The notes under the pieces: generated by a model
The model's input: only the letters and a program-made list of their open reading frames with translations
Database searches by the model: none
Told to the model about the DNA's origin: nothing
NCBI RefSeq assembly: GCF_947623445.1
Contig: NC_135247.1
Location: 2,482,501 to 2,546,500 of the forward strand
DNA length: 64,000 bases
Reading direction: 5' to 3'
From: Clavelina lepadiformis
Lineage: Eukaryota > Chordata > Ascidiacea > Aplousobranchia > Clavelinidae
Program-made: the position numbers and the translations under genes
Shown: one piece after another, positions 50,301 to 62,300 of the stretch
Numbering within the stretch: position 1 is the stretch's first letter
Layout: every line of letters starts with the position of its first letter

Positions 50301-50658
50301 TAGGAAGATGCTTAAAAGACGATGCACGAGCAAGCACGCCGTACACCACAGCCGAGATTACTCTCGCACAGAAAGTGCTCGCAGAAGTTGAAGAACAGAT
50401 CTGTGATGCAGCTATGACTCAGGTGAGTTGAACTCTTAAAAGCTTACTCAGGGCTATCATCTAGCGGTAACAATTTAAGGTATTTTTTGACAATGCACAT
50501 CCAACGCTGATGCATTCCGACAGGGAGGTGTCAGCAGAATCGACGAACTGTCAAGAGTTGTTTTTCCGCTAGCTTTCTTCCTTTTCAACGGAATGTATTG
50601 GTTTTCTTATCTTACGCATCAAGGACATGAAGTGGCATATCGACTCATGTGGGAGTAA
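44331..50658 (+). CDS. GABRA: GABA-A receptor alpha-like subunit (ligand-gated chloride channel), 13 exons, 528 aa
   Basis: Exons: 44331-44425, 45820-45980, 46055-46154, 47274-47474, 47816-47912, 48119-48251, 48361-48464, 48789-48837, 49053-49196, 49484-49592, 50061-50200, 50304-50422, 50524-50658; sum 1587 nt, one frame. The third exon must end at a GC donor (AAAG|GCAGGT); the nearby GT would break the frame. Alpha signatures: signal peptide; [20 protein letters not shown] (loop D); [17 protein letters not shown] (loop A); [20 protein letters not shown] and [13 protein letters not shown] (Cys-loop, loop B region); [30 protein letters not shown] (M1); [20 protein letters not shown] (M2); [19 protein letters not shown] (M3); M4 [19 protein letters not shown]. 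It should supply the complementary GABA face and pair with the divergent beta-like subunit. Oddities: Met at M2 6' (residue 316) and Arg where benzodiazepine-sensitive alphas have His. The 153-bp M1-M2 exon of vertebrates is split 104 + 49. Confidence 0.95.
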
Positions 50659-51458
50659 TTCGACGAGAAATGAAGTCACCGGAACGACATGCTCGAGATA
50701 TGATCAGGGTAGAACGCAAGCACGTCTGCAATGTTCTGTATATAGCATTGGGATTTGTATATTTGTCATAATCTGTTTAGTTAAACTTAATTCAAGCGTT
50801 GTATTAAAAGTGTTGTGCATTTATAGCCACCTTTCGGTCCTTGACAGCCTAAATGCGGCACCGTAGCAGATGGCATTACAGCAAAAACTTCTGGCTCAGA
50901 ATACCCAGTGTTATATGTAGCTTGCGATGCTTTATCACAGCTGAAATAGGGTTTAGGGAGGCAGATATTAAGCGAACCCTAATAGTCCGATTACAAGCTC
51001 ATCTCAATGTAGTTGAGCAGAATAAAGACGGAAAGTATTCCGCACATTGTTTGAACAAAGCGTTAGACTGAAGTGAGTAACGTTGATGGTGAAAATTGTA
51101 TTACTTGAACATAAGTCTTGCGATAACTGTCAAATGTGCAATCAACAAATCTTATCCCAAAAATATGACTTGTCAACGGTGCTCGCATCTGACTACGTTG
51201 TGCAAACAAAAGTCGTTGTCTTTTCACGGATAAATATATTAAGCATTTTGGAACAAGTAACACGCAGAAAGATCTAGGAGTGGAGTTGAAAATGTAACAA
51301 AAAATTGCGGTCATTCTCCCAGAAAAATCGCAGGTGTCACCAACTTAATTTGCTTATGTACAGCAAGCGAGGAAATGTAGAACATTTTCCCAGTCTGCTC
51401 AAAGATTCCTGTAAAAATAGAAAAACAACGACAAAAGTCTGAAGTGACCCCATTATTT
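50659..51458. other. 3' untranslated and intergenic sequence between convergent GABRA and SDHA genes
   Basis: No coding exon is supported. It should contain the 3' ends of both transcripts; a plus-strand AATAAA is at 51021-51026. Short open frames here lack domains. Confidence 0.6.
51021..51026 (+). terminator. Candidate polyadenylation signal of the alpha-like gene
   Basis: AATAAA about 360 bp after the stop codon of the alpha-like gene, in sequence without other features. Confidence 0.5.
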
Positions 51459-54400
51459 CTAGTAGGATCGAATTGCGGGTGGAACGTTGCTACACTCCTT
51501 GGCATCCAATGTCTCATCGATCACAGGTCGGTAGGATAAAGCAACCTACATGTAAGCAAGAAACATAGTCATGCTGTATTGAGGTAACGTGATACAAGAA
51601 GTTTTTCCTATAAAATCATACAAGTGCAGTAAAAATAACAATCCCGTTTAGCATTAAAGTAAAAAGCTGAACAACAATGGAAGTCCAGTTAGAGGTCAGA
51701 TCGACATCTGAAAACAACTCCTATAAAATTGGAATAAAATGTTAATACAATACCTTTCCGCTTTCAATGTCTTGATGCGAGAGTGTGTGCTTCCTCCAGT
51801 GATTGTCCATTGACACCTTTTCTTGTCCTTCAATCGGTTTGTTATAGTCGTACTCATCCACGCGATCCTTGTTATTATTACGTTACAATATTAATTGACA
51901 AGTATAACAAAAGCGTGCAGGAAAGAAGAAACCTTGGCAAATTAGCTGGTAGATGAGAAATAATTTTTCACTCGCGTAGTCTGCGACCTCCAAACTCACC
52001 TTAAAGTCTTCTCTTGCATGAGCACCACGACTCTCCTCCCTCGCTTCGGCCGACACGACAGTCTGAGCTGCGTTAAGCATAAGGTTTTGAAGTTCCAGAG
52101 TCTCAACAAGGTCGGTATTCCAGATCAAGCCACGATCGAAAAGCTGACAACAAACCGGAGAAATTCATGAGATAGCTTAATCAAATAGCTTCGATGGAGC
52201 AACAAGGACAACTGACAAGTGCACTGTGGCAAGATTGTTTAAATGACACTCATTAAAGCTCAAACACAACTAAACATGGAAAAACTGAAATAAAAAGTAG
52301 TTCTTATTAATTTTCTAAATGGATTTAGAACAAACAAAAAGTTTAAAAAACTGTGATGTGAAAAAGAACAAGAAAAATTGGTTCAAACACAAAACATTCA
52401 AACTTTATGAACATTTGAAAGCACCTTCAAGTCTGACATTTCTCCATAGATATCATATATCTTCTTGGCTCCCTCTCTAAGCACTGGACCCGTGCGGAAC
52501 ACGGCAGCGTTTGTCTGCATCACTTGCTGCATTCTCAATCGAAGATCAGCAGTGGATGTGGACCCATTTGCATATCGGAGGTTGTCCAGGTTGGCCACAG
52601 ATTCCTGACCAGCATTCTGTTCAAAAGGATAATCAAGTTGTTTGTGCCTTACTTTAGATGGATTGACATCGTTATGACGTAGTTATAATTCAACAATCAT
52701 AAGCAATATAACTTGAACTTTAAATATGAATTTGTGGTTATTAAAATATATATACAATATTAATATTTATACGGCAGCGAAAGTGCATCGTACCTAATAT
52801 TAAACAGCTAAACTACTGATATCATTTTACTTTATTCATGTAGCGTTGAGGTTTGAATACAACAAGGGCAATCGTCCAAGTACATGTCAAAAAATTGCTA
52901 TTCCTTCTGGTCTGAAATACTCACTGCGCTTAGCTCTCCAATCTCTTCGCCAGGCTTATGCTCATCAGCGATGGTCAGTGCACACGCTCGGCCGAAAACA
53001 ACAAGATCAAGCAGAGAATTTGCTCCGAGTCTGTTCGCTCCGTGGACACTTGCACATGCAGCTTCTCCACAAGAATACAAGCCTGGTACAACCTCGTCCT
53101 GGCCGTTCTTTTCATCAAATTTGATGACCTAGAATTGCAAATTATGGATTGATGATGGGTTTAGTTGGTTCATTGCTTTGCATTCTTGTGGCTAATGTAG
53201 TGGCTCAATCGTCTGTTTTTGAATTTTTCTTTGCATATTTTAGCGTCGTCTGCTCACAAGAGCTTACGATGCAGGCTCTATCTACATTCTTATTATTTAA
53301 ACAGTTTCGTAGCAAGTGGTAAAAACGGACCAGAAAAATTAAAAAATTGTCAACCACAGCGTGTTGTTAGTACTGACACAAGTCAGGGCATTTAACAGAA
53401 AAAAATCAGTTCCTGATGATGCCTTACCTGCCCCTTGTAGTTAGTTGGCACTCCCCCCATGTTGTAATGTACAGTTGGTAAAACTGGAATTGGCTCTCTG
53501 GTCACGTCAACGCCAGCAAATATCTGCGCTGTTTCAGAAATGCCAGGAAGTCGCGATGCCAGTTGCTCCGGTGGAAGATGATGAAGTTGAAGAAATACGT
53601 GGTCCTACATAGACACCACATTTACTAGATAGCAAACTTTGTACTGGCTACATTGTTGCATATGCACAGTGTTAATTACTACAGGTAATCCTTGGTAACT
53701 AGAATGACTGTTCAAACTAGAACTTATCAATTGACGATCTGGGTTTAACACTTTACGTTATCAAGAACAATTAGTAATCAAATTTATGCCAACTAATATA
53801 ACTTAGGAATCACAGCATTTACACTGGACAAGATGTTGACAATGTGTCGAATCTCACCTTGTTCAATCCACAACCTCGACCTTCTCGAATCTCAATTGTC
53901 ATTGATCTCGAAACGACATCTCTTGATGCCAAGTCTTTTGCAGTGGGTGCATATCTGGTATGTAGAAAAAAATATGACTAATATAAAGAGTGGCAGTGTT
54001 CTGCAAGAATGCTATCAACCCAATACGATGTATATCACAAAAACAATGGAGCCATTAGCAACACTAACGTGCATTAATAACACAAATAATGTAAGTGACT
54101 CAAAACTTACCTTTCCATAAATCTCTCGCCTTCGGAATTGATAAGATAACCCCCTTCACCGCGACATCCTTCAGTGATGAGACAACCAGCGCCGTAGATG
54201 CCCGTCGGGTGAAATTGAACAAACTCCATATCTTGGTTTGGGAGTCCAGCTCTTGTAACCATCGCAGATCCATCACCAGTACAAGTGTGTGCCGATGTGC
54301 AACTGAAGTAGGCCCGTCCATATCCACTGAAAGCAAAACAATTCGATGCTGGTTTTAGGCATTGGTAGCACATTACATTCTTAATTATTATTTAATATAC

Positions 54401-55945
54401 AAAGGCTTTTTATATCAGAATTGATTCACAGAAACTGAGCTGTAGAAATGGAAGTATGCATTGTATACTGTATACCTGTGTACATAATAGTAAAATTACG
54501 ATGCAAGTTACCAATCTTTCCATTGTGTACACTGCACTAAATTATGCACAATCTCTGCAAAAAGCTATGCCAAATAAACACTTCATTGCTCACCCAGTCG
54601 CCAACACAGTGTTCTTTGCCCTAATTCTGTGCAACGTTCCATCTTCGAGACTGAGAGCAATCACTCCCCGACATTCCCCTTCCTCCATTAACAAATCCAG
54701 CGCGAAATACTCGATGAAGTAGTCGGTGTTAAACGCCAACGACTGGATGAGAAATAAAAGTTATGATTTGCATAGGGTCAAAACTCTGTCACAAAATTAA
54801 CAACAAACATATTCCTAGTTGTTATAGTATGTTTCCTAGTTAAGGGATAAAAGTGAACGGCATGCATTGGACTGGTGTGGGCCAGGTCTACATACCCGTC
54901 CATATAAAGTGTGCAGAAGTGAGTGTCCTGTACGATCGGCAACACAGCAGCACCTGTGGGCCTGACCTCCTTTACCGTATTGTAGACTCTGACCGCCAAA
55001 GGCTCGCTGGTAAATTTTGCCTTCAGATGTTCGACTGAAAGGCATTCCGTAGTTCTCAAGCTAATTATGAACAAACAGAGCACTTTAACAACAACATCAG
55101 GGCTAGTGCAATACCAATTATTTCATAAAAGCTGATAACTTACTTCAATAACAGCAGCAGGTGCCTCTCGAGTCATATAATGAATTGCATCTTGGTCGCC
55201 AAGCCAGTCCGAGCCTTTGACAGTGTCGTACCTGAAAACATTTCCAGCATATTACACGGAAGTCATTAAGCACTACTTCAAAAAGTTTAAGGACTACGGG
55301 TATACTGATCCGTGCTTACATGTGCCATTTCCATTCATCTTCTTCCATATTTCCTAAAGCAGCATTAATTCCACCCTGTAATATGATATCTTAATTTGAA
55401 AGAAATCCATTATAAAAGAAACTACTTGTTCTGGTTAATATAATCTTGGTCATTTACAGTGCAGAGGTACGATATGATAAATACAAACGTACAAACCTGA
55501 GCAGCGACTGTATGGGAGCGAGTTGGGAATAGTTTTGTGACACAGGCTGTTTTAAAACCAGCTTCTGAAAGTCCAAATGCTGCACGTAGACCAGCGCCGC
55601 CTGCTCCGACAACTAATGCATCGTATGTGTGGTCGACAACTTCATATTCGCTTGTTATTTGGGTCTTTTTTGTGACCTGCTTGTCCCCTGAGCTGATGTG
55701 CAAGGGTCTTTTAGTCTGACTGCTGGCAATTGACTGTACTGTATTAGCCCTGTGTATCTGAATGAAACAGTTACATAAGTTAATGTTTAATAAATCTACA
55801 ACTATGGTATGCACAATATGAAACAAACAATTTTCACAACAAAAACTAATTATATTTAAGTATAGGACAAGGTGCGAATTGCTACTTTGCTTACCAAAGA
55901 CCTTGAAATTGGTGAGAAGGGCAACTTAAATACACCCGAAGACAT
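51459..55945 (-). CDS. SDHA: Succinate dehydrogenase flavoprotein subunit, mitochondrial, 14 exons, 666 aa
   Basis: Exons (complement): 55895-55945, 55497-55757, 55320-55375, 55144-55231, 54896-55060, 54594-54742, 54111-54326, 53858-53954, 53428-53604, 52925-53128, 52425-52616, 52000-52143, 51754-51867, 51459-51545; sum 2001 nt, one frame. SDHA oxidises succinate to fumarate in complex II at the mitochondrial inner membrane. The N-terminal about 55 residues are Ser/Arg/Lys-rich, as for an import presequence. The FAD-binding motif is [20 protein letters not shown] (about residue 66). SHTVAAQGG holds the His (about 99) that binds FAD covalently. The active site shows QFHPTG and GERFMERYAP (catalytic Arg), with HYNMGG and [20 protein letters not shown] downstream. 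The C-terminus VPPAIRSY matches animal SDHA, and the length is close to human (664). Nothing is missing. The ATG is preceded by TTTAAA; an AG that could act as an acceptor lies 16 nt upstream. Confidence 0.99.
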
Positions 55946-58900
55946 TTTAAAGAAAACAATACTACAGTTTTAAAACAGATCCTATATTCTGCAAAATGAA
56001 AAAAAGCAGATAAAATAAGAACTTAAGCAGTAAACGAGCCAGAATAAGTGAACATTAAAAAATTTAAAAAAAGCACCATAGGGTTAAGTAAATAACTGTG
56101 AAGGTGTAACTGTGTGGACTATGTCATAAATAATGCCCCAAAATACAGTCTGGTAGTTCTAAACATATATCTACATTTAGTTTAGTGCAATATCAATATA
56201 AAAGTGGAAGGAAATAGCTCCATCACAAATCTTGTATGGCAGCTTATGCAAGCAAGCAAACTAAACACCGAAACCAAGAGCAAAGTACGATTAAGATTCA
56301 TGTAAACCTTCTTCGATTATTGTACTCCGGTGTGCAAGGAAGCAGCCGGTGTGCTCGTAGCCAAAGCCCAGAAGCCTGTCCGGTGTTTGTGGCAAGCAAG
56401 GTGTAGACTTTTACAACAGAAATCGGACAAACTATTATTGTTTTCTTTTTTTTAAGGGCATCATTTTCTCCTGGTGTGCAATATAGTTTTTGGCAAAAAA
56501 CCTGGGGTGTTCTCTTGCCATACTCTGCAGTCTGGCATGTGTATGTGCGCTACATTTTTTTATTGAGGTCTACATGGGAACAACATAGCTATCTGGTGCA
56601 CAAAATGGATAAAAAACCTGCTTTGTAAGTTACGTCTAAGTAATTCTAAAACAGGGACGCCTGTGGCACAATCGCACATAGGCCTACCGGTGCACTTTTT
56701 TGTTGCCTGCTGGAGCACAACATTCTCTGAAAATTCCGTTGTTCAGTGAACATAAAACTTTATTCCATACTGGACTCTGCCAGACCGCAGTAATCGCGGG
56801 CCACATTGAAAAGTTTGCTGTTTTGGGTAAAAAATCCCCCGTGCAATCTAGATGAAACCCATAATCATTATGCATGCAATTAATTCTTATCCGCCGCGCA
56901 GGCGCACTGAACCAGCTTTCTAAGCTGGAATTCACAACTGCAGCGAATTATGTAATAACCTATTGGTCTAAACTGCCGAATGCTGGCATGACAAGGTCCT
57001 TGCATCAGCTAGCCTACCCATTAAACCTTTATGATTTAAAGCTCCTTGAACCTGGTTTGAAACTATTGAGTATAGGCCTATAGAAAAAATCTCTAAATGT
57101 GAAAGCCAAAGCCTTGCAAGTTACAAAAATATCTGATACTCTCACCCTAACTTAACCAAATAGCCTAAATCGTGTTTAGTGAAAACAAACATATGATACC
57201 TTGGATCAAAGTTTCTCTACGAACTCTACGATCTATAAAACTTCTATGATCTTTACCTTGGATGTAATGGATGATACTTTTATATCAGAAAGTTTAGAAA
57301 ACAAATGTTATTACTTCGCATAATCGAATATAACATAGTTTAACTTGCATTTTTTCAGCTTACAGTTTTCCATTGATAACTTTACAAAAAAACAGTAATA
57401 ATTTTCTCTGCCTATTGTTTTCTACAATGTTAGATTTAAAACAGAATAATTTTTAAATTACATTGATGTTAAATAACTCTGGTTCTATATCCCATTGAAT
57501 AAACTGTTACGTAACGTTTTGACAAGTGTTATTTTCCATGTTGTGATTAAGTAATTGTCACCGTCTTGATATACAAAGACCATAGAAATTCCATAGAGGT
57601 TAATATAAAAACTTTGTTGGCGTATTGTTTGCAAGCTTACACTAGCCTGAATGAGCTCATTTTAAAAACTTTGCTTTACGGTTTTTCTTCGGATATAGGC
57701 TAAGTTTCATTTGTAAATTTTGTTTGCAAGCCGTATAAAAACGAAGAAAAACTTAATATTAGCCGCCCTCAAATTTAAGCGGCATCAAGAATTGTTACTG
57801 GACATAAGATAGTCAAAACTCGGTTTCGCTGAAAATAAACGATGCACTTTTTTGCAAGGACGCGCAGGAAAGTTGACGAACCAAATTGTGGGTGAATTTG
57901 TAATAATGACCTTTTACCATTTGACTACTAATATTAAGTGGTGCTCAATTTCATATCACAGCAATTTCTTTGAACTACCTATCACACTACATTGTTAACG
58001 TGTTGCCGTTTCAAACCTGCTCAAAATGGTACTACAGGCCCTTAAACTACCTATCACACTACACTATTAACATGTCACTTTTTGCCGTGTATGAAATCTG
58101 TTAAATCTTATGGGTGCCACATTTTCAAGTGCTACTTTGTCATTTCTCTTTACTTGTTTGTTACCCTAAGTATTTCGTGTGCCTTTCGTTAATTTTGTTT
58201 ACTATAACTTAGATTTTATTTTCAACTGCATACATTGATTACGTTCATGTAGTTTGCAATAAAAGTGGATTTCCAATCTTCTATCTGCGGACAACAGCAT
58301 AGGTTTAAGACTTTAAGTGTTATTGCAAACGCTTTGATACTAACCTACTGGCGAACGGTGATTTATCTGCAATCCAAAACACTTTTAGGCTCTAAAGGCA
58401 AAAGCACATTTTTGGACAACTTTTGGATTAGCTAATAAGATTTAAGAGATTCAGTTTGCAATCTTTACAACCAAGTCGAAATGCATAAACTAAACTAGAC
58501 CTACATCTAAGGCAAACGAATATTTTTAAAGCAGGTGATTTCAAATAGACCTAGTTGTTGTAAACTGTCCATCTTTTTAGTTAATGCTGTAAGTTTGCAG
58601 CGTGCATGAACTTCTTTTATGTCTCAGCTTCCAGTTGGCTTAATTTTGTTTTCAAACGATCTGCGACAAAAAACCGTGTTCTTTGTAGACTAACTGTTCT
58701 AGGAAGTCAAATGGTTTTCAATTTTACAATTTTTTGTAAGTTATTTTAAAACATTCAAATCACATTTCTTGCACGAGCAAAGCCTTGTGGAATTTTACTC
58801 CTTCAACTACGTCGAAAGACAATTTCACGTTTAGGAACATACAGCGTAAGCTAGTTTGTCTGATATGTAGACTTCAGAACAACACACTGTAGATCATTGG

Positions 58901-59363
58901 ACAATAGCGTTTCTGGATTGGAAAATATTAAAAGCGAAAACATAAAATTAGTGTTTTGGTTCAAAGTACCAGATGGCATGCAAATTATAACGCTACGTAC
59001 GTTTTTCACGGTAGCAAAGGTGCATTATAATTATTCAGTTTTTTGCAAGATATTCTACTTTTAGTAAAACCTATTTCTTTTCCGGAACAAAAACATTTCC
59101 AACACTCGTTCGTTGCATATAACTGATGTATCACGTTATAAGAATTTTATACACATCGATTCTAACACCACGCATGAACGCTTTTGTGTAAGCTCATAAA
59201 TAAATGTGTCATCACAAGGAAATGATAATATTGTTAGCAATGTTTATAAAAATCATAAAAGTAGAAATCCGGGGTAACCAAAGGAATCCTCACCAGCACT
59301 ATTTACCATTTGAATTGTTAAATTGATGAATATTTAACGAAAGCCTGTTTGTGAGAAAAAAAC
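55946..59363. other. Spacer upstream of SDHA
   Basis: About 3.4 kb without a supported exon on either strand; the longest frame (56684-56935, minus) has no domain or splice context. The part next to 55945 should include the SDHA promoter. A 72-bp-period direct duplication lies at 57973-58080. Otherwise the sequence is AT-rich and I see nothing in it. Confidence 0.6.
57973..58080. repeat. Direct duplication, period 72 bp
   Basis: AACTACCTATCACACTACA is found at 57973 and again at 58045, and the following bases (TTGTTAACGTGT versus CTATTAACATGT) are similar, so a unit of about 72 bp was duplicated in tandem. Confidence 0.7.
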
Positions 59364-62300
59364 TTATTTTTCAAAGCACGTGCGGATGCGTTGTAACATC
59401 TTGCCCCTGCTCTTCGATGTTGATGAGCTCCGGAAAACTTCGTGATACGATCGGGGTTTAGTCAAACCTTGCCGCGGCTTCTCAGACGTTTTATTCCGGT
59501 AAAAAGTCATTTCCGATCTTGTTCTTTTCAACTCTGTCTCGCTGGATCGCTTAACGCTCGGGATGGTAATTGTTTTGCGTCGTTGAGGCGGAGAGCGGTT
59601 AGACAAGCTGGCGGCTGCCGCGTGGGGTTTATTGGATGCGTCTTGAACTGCGGAAAACGGCCTAAACAACGCAAGAGGTAACGCGTGGCATCATATTTCA
59701 TGGAAAAAGCCAACAAATAGTGGACAACCAGAAATCTAAACTAATATGGAGTTTAAAGTGAGACAACGTTATAAAACGGCTGTCGCTTAAAAAACAGTTG
59801 AAATTTGCTGATGAAATTCTAACAGTATCCGATAGAAATTCTCAAGTACAAGGTCAGCGATCTTACTGTGAAGATGCGAGTCAACATCTGGGTTTGTATA
59901 AACATTTCTTACCTGACGTATTCCGGCAAAGCGTGCGGCGATGCAGCTTGCTGGGCCCGAAACATTTCCATCAGTTCATCAGTGGTGAAACCAGGCAACG
60001 TTTTGCTTGCTTCGTCTATACCAAGGTAGGCCAAGGACTGACGACGTTTCTGAAGGTCTCTGCGAGAAGTTTTAGTGGTTGCATTTTGTGAGAAATTGAC
60101 TGGAACATCTGCTATTGACCCTGCAAAGGAAAGATAAACACTTCACTAAACTTGTAACGGATATATGAACTCAAATCCAACATACAAATATATAAACCCA
60201 AATGTAGGATTATTGCAACAGCAAACACAGCAAGCACAACTACCAAAAGTAAGTTTATAATTCTTAAGAGTTAAGAGCACTTTGCACTTCACAAAAGTAA
60301 CGCGTTTGCGGGAAAACAAACACGCAATGTAATTATGTGAGAGCAAAAGCTAGAAAAGCAATTAAAGCCATAAAAATAATCTTCCGACCTACGACGGTTG
60401 AATTTCTCCTCATTGTCTCTTGCAGCGCTTTCCTGACCTGTCGGAGATCTTGCCGCACCTCCACCTCCGTCGTGTGGGACATGTCGTGACCAGGGGTGCT
60501 TTGTTCTTCAAACGCCACCTTGGAGCCCCGTCGGAAACTACTAATCGAGGTTCGTCTGTCAACACATTATGTCCTGGGATATTTAGTTGGTGTGCATTCA
60601 GGCTGTTGCATGCACGCCGTGCTGTTGTATAACAATATTGGCTAAATACATAGGCCACTACGTACAGCATACGTTAATGTCATTTACAACGTCGGGGTGT
60701 TATTGAGCTTGATTTTATAATAATAATGAAGATGACAATTAAAAACGATCAGGTTTGAATTGAATATATAAACTCATTTCACCTGTTCCATTTCATCTCG
60801 GTGCCATTATCGTCGTCATCAGGCTTTTGAGCGACGCTGTGACGTCGATACTGTTCAATGATTGATCGCCCGCGTTTAGAGCTGGGAAGTATGGTGTGAC
60901 TCTGGGTCATGTTGGTTCGCGAAAAAGCTTTAAAATTGGCTGACGACTGCACCAGCAATTGCTTTTTGTTCGAGATTGTCACTTCTATTCTCGATGGCGT
61001 GTCGTTGACGTCATCAGACTCTTCGCTTTCCAAAGAAGCGTCATCTAGCGGGATGTCCTTGATGTCGGAAACTGAGGGGTAGTCTGCATATGTCAGTTGC
61101 AATTGATGGTTTTACAAATAAAATAATGGTTTAGTTTAGTATTTCGTAAACAGTCTCTCAATCTAACACAACACCATGGAGTGCTATCATCTTGGTTAGC
61201 ATAACAAAGCCTTTCTTGTTTGAAAGTTAGTTAGCCGTTAATATGTTTAAATGACCAACCCAATGCACCTTCCTGCTCGTTGCTGACATTTCCATAGGCT
61301 TTCGGTTCCTCCAGCATATCTGGGGTATTTGCAGGGGGAATCGCGCGATTAAAAATGGTCTTCGCAGACGACCTTTTTGTAGCTGTAATTAGAAATCAGT
61401 TCACACATAAATTTGTACATTTCAATCAAAATGTGATTGTGCTCGTGATATGAGAAGGAGGATGGTATTCGCAAAACTTTTGCTCAAACATTTTGTCGGA
61501 TCAGTTTTAATTTCATTTCGGTAAAAGAGCGCAAAAGGCAAAAAAATGGAGCAAATCACATTTAAACTTTTTCAAATCTTAAATATTCCATCTCTAATCT
61601 TACCAAGGCCCTTTGAAGCCGAGGAGAGCTTGCTAGAAGAGGACAGTTTGGCGTTGAGTAACACTGACTTTGAACGAACAGTGACTGGTTCCATATCTGT
61701 CAGGAAAATCCACGCAATTATCTTTCCATTGTGATCAATATGACTTAACGACCGTTAAATCAAGCGCTTACGTATAAGTAGAGAACTGTTTTGAAACGTA
61801 CAATGTAAAGTGTAGGGTTATAGGAGCCCGCTCACCGCTAAATATTTTAGAACTAGTGTCTGCTGGCAGATTTGAAAGGCTTCTATTTTTGAGAACCGGA
61901 ACGAATTCGGTCTCGGAAATTGCGTCGTTGTGTTCTTTCGGTTTTTGGAAAAGCTTCTCTGATGACGTGACACTCTCGGTTGGCAGAAAAACCTCTGATG
62001 GAATTAATGACAAAAACCGTAACTTCAATGACTTTGCGGCGCCGTATTTGCACTTTTCATTTCGGCGATGTTGACGTCACGCCTACATAGTGAAACAGCC
62101 TCATACTAACCATACCATACCTGCCTGTATCCTGATCCTTGACTCTGATCTTGCATCTTGTCGATAGGCATCTATTAATATAATGAATCCCAGTGACATA
62201 AAAAGCAAGGACATTATCAGTTTAATAACTCGTTCAATTTATTTATTAATGGTTGACATGACTGTAGTTGTTGATAATTTAATCATAGAATAACCTGTCT

